A stretch of 36,918 nt of DNA, taken from an uncultured Clostridia bacterium. GTDB taxonomy: Bacteria > Bacillota > Clostridia > HGM11514. The notes below the pieces were generated by a model that did not search any database, had not been told where the DNA came from, and worked only from the letters and a program-made list of their open reading frames with translations. Below, piece by piece: positions 9,163 to 16,848 of the stretch. The number at the start of each line of letters is the position of its first letter. Position 1 is the first letter of the stretch. Where the stretch lies: the NCBI GenBank assembly GCA_934489915.1, contig CAKSSZ010000001.1, positions 1-36,918 on the forward strand, given 5' to 3'. Made by a program: the position numbers and the translations under genes.

Positions 9163-9867
9163 TTAATCTACAATTGTTCCAATTGTTTCTCCTGAAACTG
9201 CCTTCACAATATTCTCCGGATGATCTAACCCAAATACCAACAAGGGGATATGGTTATCCTTGCAGAGCGTAGCCGCAGTCAGATCCATCACGCCCAAATC
9301 CTGATTCAGCATTTCCATAAAAGAAATGTGATCGTATTTTTTCGCATTGGGATTTTGGTTTGGGTCGCTGTCATATACTCCATCCACTTTTTTTGCCAGT
9401 AAAATGACTTCTACACCCATTTCCGCCGCACGCAGCGCCGCTGCCGTATCAGTCGTAAAGTAAGGATTTCCCGTTCCGCAGGCAAAAATCACTACACGCC
9501 CCTTTTCCAAATGCCGCACCGCTCTGCCGCGAATATAAGGCTCTGCAATCTGGCGCATCTCAATCCCGGTTTGAACACGGGTAGGCACGCCGTTGGCCTC
9601 TAAGGAATCCGCCATTGCTAACGCATTGATGACCGTTGCCAACATTCCCATGTGATCTGCCCGAGTACGATCCATCTGCCCGCCGCTGCGCCCTCTCCAG
9701 AAATTCCCGCCGCCGACCACAATAGAAACTTTGGTTCCCATCTCAACAACTTTTTTAATCTGAATGGCGATCGCATTTAACTTGTCAAAGTCAAGACCGG
9801 TTTTGCCCGCTCCTGCCAGTGCCTCACCGCTCAATTTCAACATCACGTTCCGGTATTTTGCTTCCAT
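9163..9867 (-). CDS. pyrH: UMP kinase
   Basis: 234 residues, typical for the bacterial hexameric amino-acid-kinase-fold UMP kinase that makes UDP from UMP and ATP. Visible motifs: MLKLSGEALAG at the N-terminus, VVGGGNFWRGR (about 51-61), RTRADHMGMLATVINALA, and the GTGNPYFTTDTAAALRA loop. GGGAG stands eight bases before the ATG. Only 33 bases separate it from the stop of the GH88 gene and no terminator or strong promoter is visible there, so it is probably cotranscribed with GH88. The usual rpsB-tsf partners are absent. Confidence 0.97.
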   Translation of the reverse strand: MEAKYRNVMLKLSGEALAGAGKTGLDFDKLNAIAIQIKKVVEMGTKVSIVVGGGNFWRGRSGGQMDRTRADHMGMLATVINALAMADSLEANGVPTRVQTGIEMRQIAEPYIRGRAVRHLEKGRVVIFACGTGNPYFTTDTAAALRAAEMGVEVILLAKKVDGVYDSDPNQNPNAKKYDHISFMEMLNQDLGVMDLTAATLCKDNHIPLLVFGLDHPENIVKAVSGETIGTIVD

Positions 9868-9900
9868 TTTTTTCGCTCCCTTATCTGATTTTAAAATCCG

Positions 9901-11013
9901 TTAGAACAACCGATCCCGTCCTTGCAGACGCAGCAATCCCTCTAAATAATAGTAATCGCCGTAGATCAGTGAAACATCCACATTGTGGTTCCGCTCATTG
10001 TTCCCCGTTGCGTGCAAAATCAATCCCTGATAGGCAGGATCGGGGCAGTAGCAATGCTCATATAAATTTTTCAGCAGCAGCTCTGCCGAGCGCACATAAA
10101 ACTTGGAGCGGGTGTACTTTGCAATTTCCAGCATCCCGCAGGCCGCAATACCGGCAGCGGATGCGTCCCAGGGAGTATTTTCCGTAACCGGCGCACGAAA
10201 ATCCCAATACGGAACCGGTTGATCTCCCATTGCTTCCATAAAGAAGGCCGCTGATTTTTTAGCAGACTTTAAGTATTTTTCATTCCCGGTATACTGATAT
10301 GCCAACGCCATTCCGTAAATCGCCCAGCCGCATCCGCGGGACCAAGCAGAATCCGGCCCATAGCCCTGTCCACCCAAGGCACAAATGCGCTTTCCGCTTT
10401 CCGGGTCAAAGCAAACAATATGGTGAGAGGAGCCGTCCTTGCGAATAAACTCCTTTAAAACGGTATCTGCATGGGCGCAAGCCACATGACGGTAACGGGG
10501 ATCTCCGGTCATTTCCGACGCCCAAAACAGCAAAGGAATATTCATCATGCAATCAATAATCGCCCAGCCTGCTACCGGCGGATCTTGCCGATCTGCCTGG
10601 TTCCAGGCACGAATAAACCGCCCCTTTGGATTAAACCGGGAAGCCAAGAATGCCGCTGCCTTCAACGCCCGTTTCTTAGAGGTTTCATTCCCGTTCAACC
10701 GATATTGCGCCACAGAGGAAAGCAGCCACATAAAGCCCACATCGTGATGTAATTCAAAATATTCCTCCAAGGGCTGATCCATTTTTTCCTCAATCTGCTG
10801 CGCCAGTCCCATGAAAATTTCTTCTTTTGTTTCCCGATAAGCCAGCCATAAAATCCCCGGCCAATATCCGTTGGTCCACCAGGAGGCTGCCTCATTATCG
10901 TATTTTCCGGTTTTACAAACGTGGGGAAAGGCGGTGCCGATTTCTCCCGCTGTTTGATGCAGTTTTTCCAACGCTTCCTTCCAGGCTTGCTCATACCAAA
11001 GTTCCATTACCAT
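9901..11013 (-). CDS. Glycoside hydrolase family 88, unsaturated glucuronyl hydrolase
   Basis: 370 residues without a signal peptide, so cytoplasmic. GH88 enzymes remove the 4,5-unsaturated uronic acid left by polysaccharide lyases at the non-reducing end of hyaluronan, chondroitin, heparin, gellan or xanthan fragments, through hydration of the double bond. The (alpha/alpha)6-barrel pattern is visible, and the two catalytic aspartates fit HHDVGF (Asp91) and IIDCMMNIPLLFWAS (Asp154); aromatic residues such as WWTNGYWPGILWLAY match the substrate groove. Start: ATG at 11013, five bases after AAGGAG; the open frame runs 16 codons further but that ATG lies in the leader hairpin and has no ribosome site. 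No lyase, sulfatase or sugar transporter neighbours it. Downstream it leads directly into pyrH. The precise substrate cannot be read from sequence. Confidence 0.93.
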   Translation of the reverse strand: MVMELWYEQAWKEALEKLHQTAGEIGTAFPHVCKTGKYDNEAASWWTNGYWPGILWLAYRETKEEIFMGLAQQIEEKMDQPLEEYFELHHDVGFMWLLSSVAQYRLNGNETSKKRALKAAAFLASRFNPKGRFIRAWNQADRQDPPVAGWAIIDCMMNIPLLFWASEMTGDPRYRHVACAHADTVLKEFIRKDGSSHHIVCFDPESGKRICALGGQGYGPDSAWSRGCGWAIYGMALAYQYTGNEKYLKSAKKSAAFFMEAMGDQPVPYWDFRAPVTENTPWDASAAGIAACGMLEIAKYTRSKFYVRSAELLLKNLYEHCYCPDPAYQGLILHATGNNERNHNVDVSLIYGDYYYLEGLLRLQGRDRLF

Positions 11014-11032
11014 CCAATCTCCTTCCCCATCG

Positions 11033-11076
11033 AGCCTGTTTTTTCCTGATATGTATTTCATAATAAAAAACAGGCT
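11033..11076 (-). repeat. 12-bp perfect inverted repeat in the GH88 leader
   Basis: AGCCTGTTTTTT (11033-11044 on the plus strand) and its exact reverse complement (11065-11076) are separated by 20 bases. The outer end falls at the predicted transcription start and the inner end just before the ribosome site. There is no U run after it, so it is not a normal terminator. It could be a repressor operator or a 5' RNA hairpin. Confidence 0.75.
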
Positions 11077-11082
11077 ACATTT

Positions 11083-11111
11083 ATTATATTATATTTTTTC
11101 CTCCATTGCAA
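11083..11111 (-). promoter_or_regulatory. Promoter of the GH88-pyrH-frr unit
   Basis: Minus strand: -35 TTGCAA (11106-11111), 17-base spacer, -10 TATAAT (11083-11088). The predicted start near 11076 coincides with the first base of the inverted repeat. Confidence 0.8.
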
Positions 11112-11146
11112 TCTTTTTTTGCTTTTTTTCTAAGAAAAAATAAAGC

Positions 11147-11181
11147 AAAAAAGAACCCGTTCTCAGAACGAGTTCTTTTTT
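11147..11181 (-). terminator. Intrinsic terminator after gap
   Basis: 16-bp stem with one G-U wobble (arms 11147-11162 and 11166-11181), a three-base loop and A/T-rich ends giving a U run. It lies 12 bases after the gap stop. Confidence 0.92.
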
Positions 11182-11193
11182 GTGGCTTTTCCT

Positions 11194-12210
11194 TTATTTT
11201 ACTTCAGCAAAATATTTGATGGTTCTTACCATCTGGCTGGTGTAAGAGTTTTCGTTATCATACCAGGAAACAACCTGAACCTGAGTCATATCTGTTCCTT
11301 CGATCGGGGAAACCATGGTCTGAGTTGCATCGAACAGAGAACCATATCTCATACCGATGATATCGCTGGAAACGATTTCGTCTTCGTTATATCCGAAGGA
11401 TTCGTTAGCAGCAGCCTTCATAGCGGCATTGATTTCATCAACCGTTACCTTACCCTTTACAACAGCTACCAAAATCGTGGTAGAACCGGTAGGAGTAGGA
11501 ACACGCTGTGCAGAACCGATCAGCTTACCGTTCAGTTCAGGAATTACCAGACCGATTGCTTTTGCAGCGCCGGTGGAGTTAGGAACAATGTTTACAGCAG
11601 CAGCTCTGGATCTTCTCAGGTCGCCCTTTCTCTGAGGACCGTCCAAGGTCATCTGGTCGCCGGTGTAAGCATGAATGGTGCTCATGATACCGCTCTCGAT
11701 CGGAGCCAGGTCATTCAACGCCTTTGCCATAGGAGCCAGGCAGTTGGTGGTGCAGGAAGCTGCGGAAATCACAGTATCCTCAGGCTTCAAATCGGTGTGG
11801 TTTACATTGTAAACGATTGTAGGCAGATCCTTTCCTGCAGGAGCGGAAATAACAACCTTCTTAGCGCCTGCAGCGATATGAGCGGAAGCCTTTTCCTTAG
11901 AGGTATAAAAACCGGTGCATTCCAGAACAACGTCTACGCCGATTTGACCCCAGGGCAAATCCTTTGCATCCTTTTCCGCATAAATTTTAATGGTTTTGCC
12001 GTTTACCGTGATGGAATCTTCCCCGGCAACAACAGAATCACAATACTGATATCTGCCTTGAGAAGAATCGTACTTCAACAGATGAGCCAGCATGGAGGGG
12101 CTGGTCAGGTCGTTGATTGCAACAACCTCATACCCTTCAGCGTCAAACATCTGTCTGAACGCCAGACGGCCAATCCGGCCAAAACCGTTAATCGCAACTT
12201 TTACTGACAT
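11194..12210 (-). CDS. gap: Glyceraldehyde-3-phosphate dehydrogenase (NAD type)
   Basis: 338 residues, standard length. Oxidises and phosphorylates glyceraldehyde-3-phosphate to 1,3-bisphosphoglycerate in glycolysis. The Rossmann motif INGFGRIGRLAFRQ, Asp34 in AINDLTSP (favouring NAD) and the catalytic Cys153 in SAASCTTNCLAP are clear; the conserved C-terminal WYDNENSYTSQMV is also present. AGGAGG precedes the ATG by eight bases. It has its own promoter and terminator. By eye its codon choice is more restricted than that of its neighbours, as expected for a highly expressed gene. No pgk/tpi/cggR genes accompany it in this window. Confidence 0.98.
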   Translation of the reverse strand: MSVKVAINGFGRIGRLAFRQMFDAEGYEVVAINDLTSPSMLAHLLKYDSSQGRYQYCDSVVAGEDSITVNGKTIKIYAEKDAKDLPWGQIGVDVVLECTGFYTSKEKASAHIAAGAKKVVISAPAGKDLPTIVYNVNHTDLKPEDTVISAASCTTNCLAPMAKALNDLAPIESGIMSTIHAYTGDQMTLDGPQRKGDLRRSRAAAVNIVPNSTGAAKAIGLVIPELNGKLIGSAQRVPTPTGSTTILVAVVKGKVTVDEINAAMKAAANESFGYNEDEIVSSDIIGMRYGSLFDATQTMVSPIEGTDMTQVQVVSWYDNENSYTSQMVRTIKYFAEVK

Positions 12211-12256
12211 GAGAATTACCTCCTAAATAATAGTTAAAATAAATCCACTTTCTTTT

Positions 12257-12285
12257 ATTGTACAATAAAACCGAAAATTATGCAA
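12257..12285 (-). promoter_or_regulatory. Promoter of gap
   Basis: Minus strand: -35 TTGCAT (12280-12285), 17-base spacer, -10 TACAAT (12257-12262). The leader is about 40 bases. No clear operator was found in the remaining 110 bases up to the radical SAM gene. Confidence 0.8.
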
Positions 12286-12395
12286 GACCCTTTGTGAAAA
12301 AAATATCTGTCTTGGCAAAAATATGTGAGTTTTAGACAAGAAAAGATTTGAAAGAGAAGGGTGTTTGTCAAATATTTTGGGCTTTTTTCTGCTTT

Positions 12396-13391
12396 TTATA
12401 CTTCCTTTAGAACAAATTCTGTTTTTTCCCCGGGGAAAAAACGAACCTCCCGCAATCCATAGGTCTTTTTCCAAAATTTTCGGTTCTCCTTTTTCTGCCC
12501 TGCCAGCTGAGAAAAAGCAGAAACCGGTGCGCTGATCCATAATTCCTTGCCGCCCGTACTCTGTCCCTCCAAAAAAGAAGAAACGCTTCTGCGCCACAGC
12601 CGGGAGGATACCAGCTCGCCGAATGCCGGATGGGAAGGACCTGCAATCAATTCTCCCGGCAGCAAGGAATCTGTGCATAGGCCGGTTCGAATCACCGGTA
12701 CGGGGGAAAGGGCTTGGGTCATATCCGCCGCTCTTTCTACCGCCTCTTCCAGCGAAAGCGGACAATATTCCCCACGCCGATACTGTTCCGCAAGAGGGGT
12801 TTCTGCCAATACCAGCACGGGATAAATCCGTACAAAATCCGCCTTGCACAGAACAGCCTCCCGAGCAGACCGGAGGCAGCTTTCCCGGCTGTCCCCGGGC
12901 AACCCGCACATTAACTGTACACCCAAAGAAAATCCGGCAGATTTCACCCGGCGGCATGCATTTTTTACACACTCTGCCGAATGCCCTCGGCCGGCACGGC
13001 GCAGCACCTCCTCCGAAAAGGATTGTACTCCCAGCTCCACCGTAGTCACCCCGTATGCCTGCAATCGCCGCAGCACATCGTCCCCTACTGCATCCGGCCG
13101 GGTGGAAAGGCGAATCCCGCCTGCCTTGCCTTGCAAGACATACTCCTGCGCCAACGCCAGATATGCTTCCTGCTCTGACGGAGCAATGGCGGTAAAGCTG
13201 CCGCCGAAAAATGCAATTTCAATTTCCTCTGCCGGGTACGATAAAAAAGATAAATAACGCTCAATTTCCTGACGGGCAGCTGAAGGAGTCATGGGCTTGT
13301 CCTGTCCGGTTATTTTGTTTTGATTACAGAAAATGCATTGGTGCGGGCAGCCGGAATGGGGAATGAAAACCGGAATGTTAACGTGTTTCAA
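12396..13391 (-). CDS. Radical SAM protein, Elp3-like family (no acetyltransferase domain)
   Basis: 331 residues. The [4Fe-4S]/SAM motif is CPHQCIFC (Cys15, Cys19, Cys22), followed by IEIAFFGGSFTAI and RLSTRPDAV, typical of the Elp3/YhcC-like radical SAM group; the C-terminal acetyltransferase domain of true Elp3 is missing. Function unknown, perhaps RNA modification. It starts with TTG: an AGAGGAG site seven bases upstream and no other in-frame start nearby decide this. It overlaps rnc by 14 bases. In many Clostridia a gene of this type follows rnc and precedes smc-ftsY; here gap follows instead. Confidence 0.9.
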   Translation of the reverse strand: MKHVNIPVFIPHSGCPHQCIFCNQNKITGQDKPMTPSAARQEIERYLSFLSYPAEEIEIAFFGGSFTAIAPSEQEAYLALAQEYVLQGKAGGIRLSTRPDAVGDDVLRRLQAYGVTTVELGVQSFSEEVLRRAGRGHSAECVKNACRRVKSAGFSLGVQLMCGLPGDSRESCLRSAREAVLCKADFVRIYPVLVLAETPLAEQYRRGEYCPLSLEEAVERAADMTQALSPVPVIRTGLCTDSLLPGELIAGPSHPAFGELVSSRLWRRSVSSFLEGQSTGGKELWISAPVSAFSQLAGQKKENRKFWKKTYGLREVRFFPGEKTEFVLKEV

Positions 13392-14049
13392 GCAAATGCT
13401 CCTCTAAAATTTTATGAGCCGCATTTTGCTCCGCCTGTTTTTTGCTGCCGGCCGTCCCCTGCGCCAGCATCCTTCCCTGCCACATTGCCTGCACCGTATA
13501 AACTCGGTTATGATCCGGCCCGGTTACCTCCAGCACTTGATATTCCACCGTCTCATGCCCCAGCCGCTGCGCCAATTCCTGCAGCGTTGTTTTATAGTCC
13601 CGGGTCGGATCTGCCGCAGCCTGATGAATTTCTTTCACCAACCGCTTTAAAATCCATTCCCGTACCGTATCCAAATCGCTGTCCAAATAAATAGCTGCAA
13701 TCACCGCTTCCATTGCGTCTGACAGTATGGAGTCCCGATTCCGGCCGCCGGTTTTCTCCTCCCCATGCCCCAAACGCAGCTGATTGCCCAAGTCTAAATC
13801 CCGCGCCAAACGAGCCAGGGTTTTTTCACAAACCACCGCTGCCCGCAGCTTGCTAAGCCATCCTTCCGGCTGATGAGGATAATGCCCATATAAATATTGC
13901 CCGGTCACCAAACCCAAAACTGCGTCTCCCAAGAACTCCAGCCGCTCGTTGCAGCCCCCGGCGCTCATGGTTTCGTTCTGATAAGAACTATGGGTTAAGG
14001 CTGTTGTTAACAGCGCAGGGTTCTGAAAGGTGTATCCGATTTGATTCAT
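13378..14049 (-). CDS. rnc: Ribonuclease III
   Basis: 223 residues. Cleaves double-stranded RNA in rRNA and mRNA maturation. The catalytic signature NERLEFLGDAVLG (about 34-46) and the second metal site DAMEAVIAAIYLDSD (about 106-120) are present, followed by a C-terminal dsRNA-binding domain (about 149-219) with the GSKKQAEQNAAHKIL motif. The N-terminus is slightly shorter than usual but the core is complete. It lies 76 bases after acpP, with a terminator-like hairpin in between, so part of its expression may depend on readthrough. Confidence 0.96.
   Translation of the reverse strand: MNQIGYTFQNPALLTTALTHSSYQNETMSAGGCNERLEFLGDAVLGLVTGQYLYGHYPHQPEGWLSKLRAAVVCEKTLARLARDLDLGNQLRLGHGEEKTGGRNRDSILSDAMEAVIAAIYLDSDLDTVREWILKRLVKEIHQAAADPTRDYKTTLQELAQRLGHETVEYQVLEVTGPDHNRVYTVQAMWQGRMLAQGTAGSKKQAEQNAAHKILEEHLLETR
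13399..13405 (-). promoter_or_regulatory. Ribosome site that decides the TTG start of the radical SAM gene
   Basis: AGAGGAG on the minus strand, seven bases before the TTG at 13391 and inside the end of rnc. There is no ATG or GTG in frame near the conserved N-terminus. Confidence 0.8.
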
Positions 14050-14070
14050 GTCATCGCTTCCCTTTGGAAA

Positions 14071-14104
14071 AACCGCCTCGCTTGTTCAGACAAACGAGAC
14101 GGTT
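14071..14104 (-). terminator. Hairpin terminator/attenuator between acpP and rnc
   Basis: 15-bp stem with wobble pairs (arms 14071-14085 and 14090-14104), a four-base loop and a short U run on the minus strand. It probably lowers transcription from the abundant acpP into rnc. Confidence 0.75.
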
Positions 14105-14125
14105 CATAATTTTTTGATCAGGCTA

Positions 14126-14353
14126 CTATGCGTTTGCCTTGGCAAAATTCACCGCATCTCCTACGGTGTGGATATTTTCCGCATCCTCATCGGAAATTTC
14201 AATGCCGAATTCATCCTCCATTGCCATGACCAGCTCCACCAAGTCCAACGAATCCGCTCCCAAGTCGTCTGCAAAAGAAGCATCCATCGTGACTTCGGAT
14301 TCATCTACACCCAGTTGATCAACAATAATTTGCTTAATTGTATCAAATTCCAT
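14126..14353 (-). CDS. acpP: Acyl carrier protein
   Basis: 75 residues, acidic, four-helix type. Carries acyl chains on 4'-phosphopantetheine in fatty acid synthesis. The attachment site is Ser35 in GADSLDLVELVM. ATG at 14353 has AAGGAGG eight bases upstream; a GTG three codons earlier overlaps that ribosome site and is unlikely. It has its own promoter, and rnc follows, which is a common order in bacteria. Confidence 0.97.
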   Translation of the reverse strand: MEFDTIKQIIVDQLGVDESEVTMDASFADDLGADSLDLVELVMAMEDEFGIEISDEDAENIHTVGDAVNFAKANA

Positions 14354-14398
14354 GATGCTCACCTCCTTAGCTCGTCAAAACAGTCCGTTACTCTCTAT

Positions 14399-14427
14399 AT
14401 CATATTACAAAAAAACATTGCCGTCAA
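14399..14427 (-). promoter_or_regulatory. Promoter of acpP
   Basis: Minus strand: -35 TTGACG (14422-14427), 17-base spacer, -10 TATGAT (14399-14404), leader about 40 bases. No FapR-like operator was recognised. Confidence 0.8.
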
Positions 14428-14457
14428 TACCAAAAAAAGCTTTTTTCTGATTTTTTA

Positions 14458-14988
14458 TTATTCTGATAAAATTTTTCGCAATATTTCGTAAGAACCGCAC
14501 AATTCATCCAACAAATTGCTCTGTTCTTCCATAAAAATTCTGCTCTGTTCAAACTTGTGCAGCAACAAAGCGGTGCGATTCACCCGCCGTACAAACTGCG
14601 GTTCCAGCTCGGAGGGCTGCATCACCCGGGCAACAGGACAAATGGCGCCGGCTCTCGGATCCATAAAAACCACAGGTCGGCTCCCCGGCTTCACATAAGG
14701 AAACAACGGAAAAATCCGACATGCCAGCGGCCGCAGCGCACGGTCGCACCGCCCCTCACACAAAGCGATGGTCACCGGCTTGCCGTTCACCCGAAAGCTG
14801 CTTTTTTGCAGCGTAAGGAAAGAAGCGCTCTGCAACAGCTCTTCCTCCCCGGGATACAAAAACATCCCGTCCCCGCCTTCCTCGGTGCAGCAAGCGCCGT
14901 GGCAGCACTGCCCGCAATCCGTTGACAGGGGAGTGCAGTCGTCAAACAACCGGTATAGCTGCCGGTACAGCTCTTTTGCCCGGCTCAT
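14458..14988 (-). CDS. Cysteine-cluster protein, YkgJ-like
   Basis: 176 residues, soluble. Eight cysteines form two groups: DCGQCCHGACC (Cys25, 28, 29, 33, 34) and LCEGRCDRALRPLAC (Cys77, 81, 90). This resembles the YkgJ/zinc- or iron-chelating cysteine cluster family, in which a CxxCC pair and an RPxxCR motif are typical. The role is unknown; metal binding is inferred only from the cysteines. The ATG begins one base after the pgsA stop, so it is the last gene of the recA-recX-rimO-pgsA unit. No convincing terminator follows before the acpP promoter. Confidence 0.7.
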   Translation of the reverse strand: MSRAKELYRQLYRLFDDCTPLSTDCGQCCHGACCTEEGGDGMFLYPGEEELLQSASFLTLQKSSFRVNGKPVTIALCEGRCDRALRPLACRIFPLFPYVKPGSRPVVFMDPRAGAICPVARVMQPSELEPQFVRRVNRTALLLHKFEQSRIFMEEQSNLLDELCGSYEILRKILSE

Positions 14989-14989
14989 G

Positions 14990-15508
14990 CTACTTCACCT
15001 TCAGCAAATCCCGGTTCTGAATACAGTAAACGCACCCGGAATATAAGGTCAGTACCGCAACGATCCCCATAATCAGGTTCATCCAGAACCCGGTAATATG
15101 GAAAAATAAAATCGCCAGAATCCCAATCATCTGGGACGCCGTTTTTACCTTTCCTGCCATTCCCGCAGGCAACACCCGGCCGTCCTCCGAAACCGCAATT
15201 AACCGCAATCCCGTTACAATAAATTCCCGTGCAATAATAATAAATACAATCCAGGAGGGCAAATCCGCCACTTCAATCAAGCACAAAAATGCAGAAGCAG
15301 TCAGCAGCTTATCCGCCAACGGGTCTGCAAACTTTCCAAAGTTGGTAATCAGATGACGCTTGCGGGCAATCTGACCGTCCAGATAATCGGTAAAGGAGGC
15401 AAGTGCAAACACCACCCCCGCTGTTTTCCACATTCCCATCAGCAAAAACACCATAAAAACGGGAATCATGATAATTCTAATCAAGGTCAATCGATTGGGT
15501 AAATTCAT
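14990..15508 (-). CDS. pgsA: CDP-diacylglycerol--glycerol-3-phosphate 3-phosphatidyltransferase
   Basis: 172 residues, membrane protein with about four or five helices. Makes phosphatidylglycerophosphate, the first dedicated step to phosphatidylglycerol. The CDP-alcohol phosphotransferase motif D-G-x2-A-R-x8-G-x3-D-x3-D is present as DYLDGQIARKR followed by FGKFADPLADK. ATG at 15508 (MNLPNRLTLIRI) has AAGGA eight bases upstream and matches the family; an ATG at 15517 overlaps the rimO stop as ATGA but is too close to the ribosome site. It follows rimO as in many Firmicutes. Confidence 0.95.
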   Translation of the reverse strand: MNLPNRLTLIRIIMIPVFMVFLLMGMWKTAGVVFALASFTDYLDGQIARKRHLITNFGKFADPLADKLLTASAFLCLIEVADLPSWIVFIIIAREFIVTGLRLIAVSEDGRVLPAGMAGKVKTASQMIGILAILFFHITGFWMNLIMGIVAVLTLYSGCVYCIQNRDLLKVK

Positions 15509-15513
15509 TTTTC

Positions 15514-16848
15514 TCATCCTTCCTCATCTATTGTGACCTGTTGTCCGTACAAATCATATTCGTCTGCGTCCTCAATTTTTACCAACACAAAATCACCCGG
15601 GGAAAGCTCCTGCTCACTGCCAAAATATACAGTACCGTCAATTTCCACCGAATCTGCATAGCTTCTGCCAAAATACAGGGCTTTTTCCCCGTCAAAGCCT
15701 TCGGTCAGCACCTCCAGCGTCCGTCCCAGCTTTTGTTGGTTTTTCTCCAGAGAAATCCGTCCCTGGCAAAGCATTAATCCATCCCGGCGCTGCTCTTTTA
15801 CAGATTCATCAATCTGCTCCTCCATCTGCGCTGCCGGCGTTCCTTCTTCGGGAGAATAACAAAACACACCCATCCGATCAAAGCCGACTTCTTCTGCAAA
15901 ATGACACAGCTCTTCATACTGCTCCTCCGTCTCGCCGGGGAAGCCGACAATCACAGACGTGCGCAATGCAGCGTCCGGCAATGTCCTGCGGATTTGCGCA
16001 AACAGCTCAACCAGCTGCTCCTTGGTACACCGACGACCCATTCGTTTCAGCAATCCGTTGCTGCAATGCTGAATCGGGAGATCCAGGTAGTGGCAGATTT
16101 TCGGTTCTTTTGCCATCACCTCTAACAACTCTTCGGTTACCCCCTCCGGGTACCCGTAATGGAACCGAATCCAATGCAGCCCTTCCACCCGGCAAAGCCT
16201 TCTCAGCAGCTCTGCCAGTTTCCGTTCGCCGTATAAATCCGTACCGTATGCGGTAGTATCCTGCGCTACTAAAATCAATTCCCGCACGCCGTCCTTGGCC
16301 AAAGCCTCCGCTTCCGCTGTCAACTCCTCCATGGAACGGCTCCGATATTTCCCCCGAATGGAGGGAATCACGCAATAAGTACAATGATTATCGCACCCAT
16401 CTGCAATTTTTAAGTATGCAGTATAAAAGGGCATCGAGTTGATCCGCGGCAGGATCCGATAATCCGGGGAACAGTTAATGTCCCCAAACAGCTCCGTTTC
16501 CTCCCCTTCTAACAGCTCAATAATATGATGATAGTCCGCCGTGCCGGCAATCACATCTACCTCCGGCAGCTCCCGGCGCATTTCCTCCCGATACCGCTGC
16601 GCCAGGCACCCGGTCACCGCCAATTTTTTGCACCGACCGGTCTTTTTATATTCCGCCGCCTCCAGAATCGCTTCAATCGACTCTTCCTTTGCGGAGGTGA
16701 TAAACCCGCAGGTGTTTACAATAATCCAATCTGCCTCTGCAGGATCCTGAGTCAGCTCATAGCCCCGTTCCCGCAGCAATCCCAGCATCATTTCACTGTC
16801 CACCTGGTTTTTAGGACAGCCCAAAGAAATCAGTGCCGCTTTCTTCAT
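15514..16848 (-). CDS. rimO: Ribosomal protein S12 methylthiotransferase RimO
   Basis: 444 residues. A radical SAM enzyme with two [4Fe-4S] clusters that adds a methylthio group to an aspartate of ribosomal protein S12. The N-terminal UPF0004 domain begins ALISLGCPKNQVDSE; the radical SAM motif is CDNHCTYCVIP (about 151-161) with RGKYRSR, and a TRAM-like domain ends the protein. AGGAGG precedes the ATG. It overlaps recX by 38 bases, an unusually long overlap that is nevertheless supported by clear reading frames on both sides. Confidence 0.96.
   Translation of the reverse strand: MKKAALISLGCPKNQVDSEMMLGLLRERGYELTQDPAEADWIIVNTCGFITSAKEESIEAILEAAEYKKTGRCKKLAVTGCLAQRYREEMRRELPEVDVIAGTADYHHIIELLEGEETELFGDINCSPDYRILPRINSMPFYTAYLKIADGCDNHCTYCVIPSIRGKYRSRSMEELTAEAEALAKDGVRELILVAQDTTAYGTDLYGERKLAELLRRLCRVEGLHWIRFHYGYPEGVTEELLEVMAKEPKICHYLDLPIQHCSNGLLKRMGRRCTKEQLVELFAQIRRTLPDAALRTSVIVGFPGETEEQYEELCHFAEEVGFDRMGVFCYSPEEGTPAAQMEEQIDESVKEQRRDGLMLCQGRISLEKNQQKLGRTLEVLTEGFDGEKALYFGRSYADSVEIDGTVYFGSEQELSPGDFVLVKIEDADEYDLYGQQVTIDEEG

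Noticed and set aside
11182..12207. 341-codon open frame on the plus strand opposite gap
   Set aside because: It mirrors gap codon for codon, has no ribosome site or recognisable family, and gap is certain.
12286..12395. Possible operator (TGTCT...AGACA) upstream of gap
   Set aside because: Only a five-base inverted match in an A/T-rich region; expected by chance.
12223..12972. 249-codon open frame on the minus strand overlapping the radical SAM gene
   Set aside because: Out-of-frame shadow, rich in Cys/Gly/Arg, running through the gap promoter; the radical SAM frame has the motifs.
14420..14460. Terminator for the cysteine-cluster gene before acpP
   Set aside because: Only a short A/T palindrome (AAAAAAGCTTTTTT) is present, too weak to call.
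16811..16848. Frameshift suspected because recX and rimO overlap by 38 bases
   Set aside because: Both frames are intact with proper ends, and AGGAGG precedes the rimO start, so the overlap is real.
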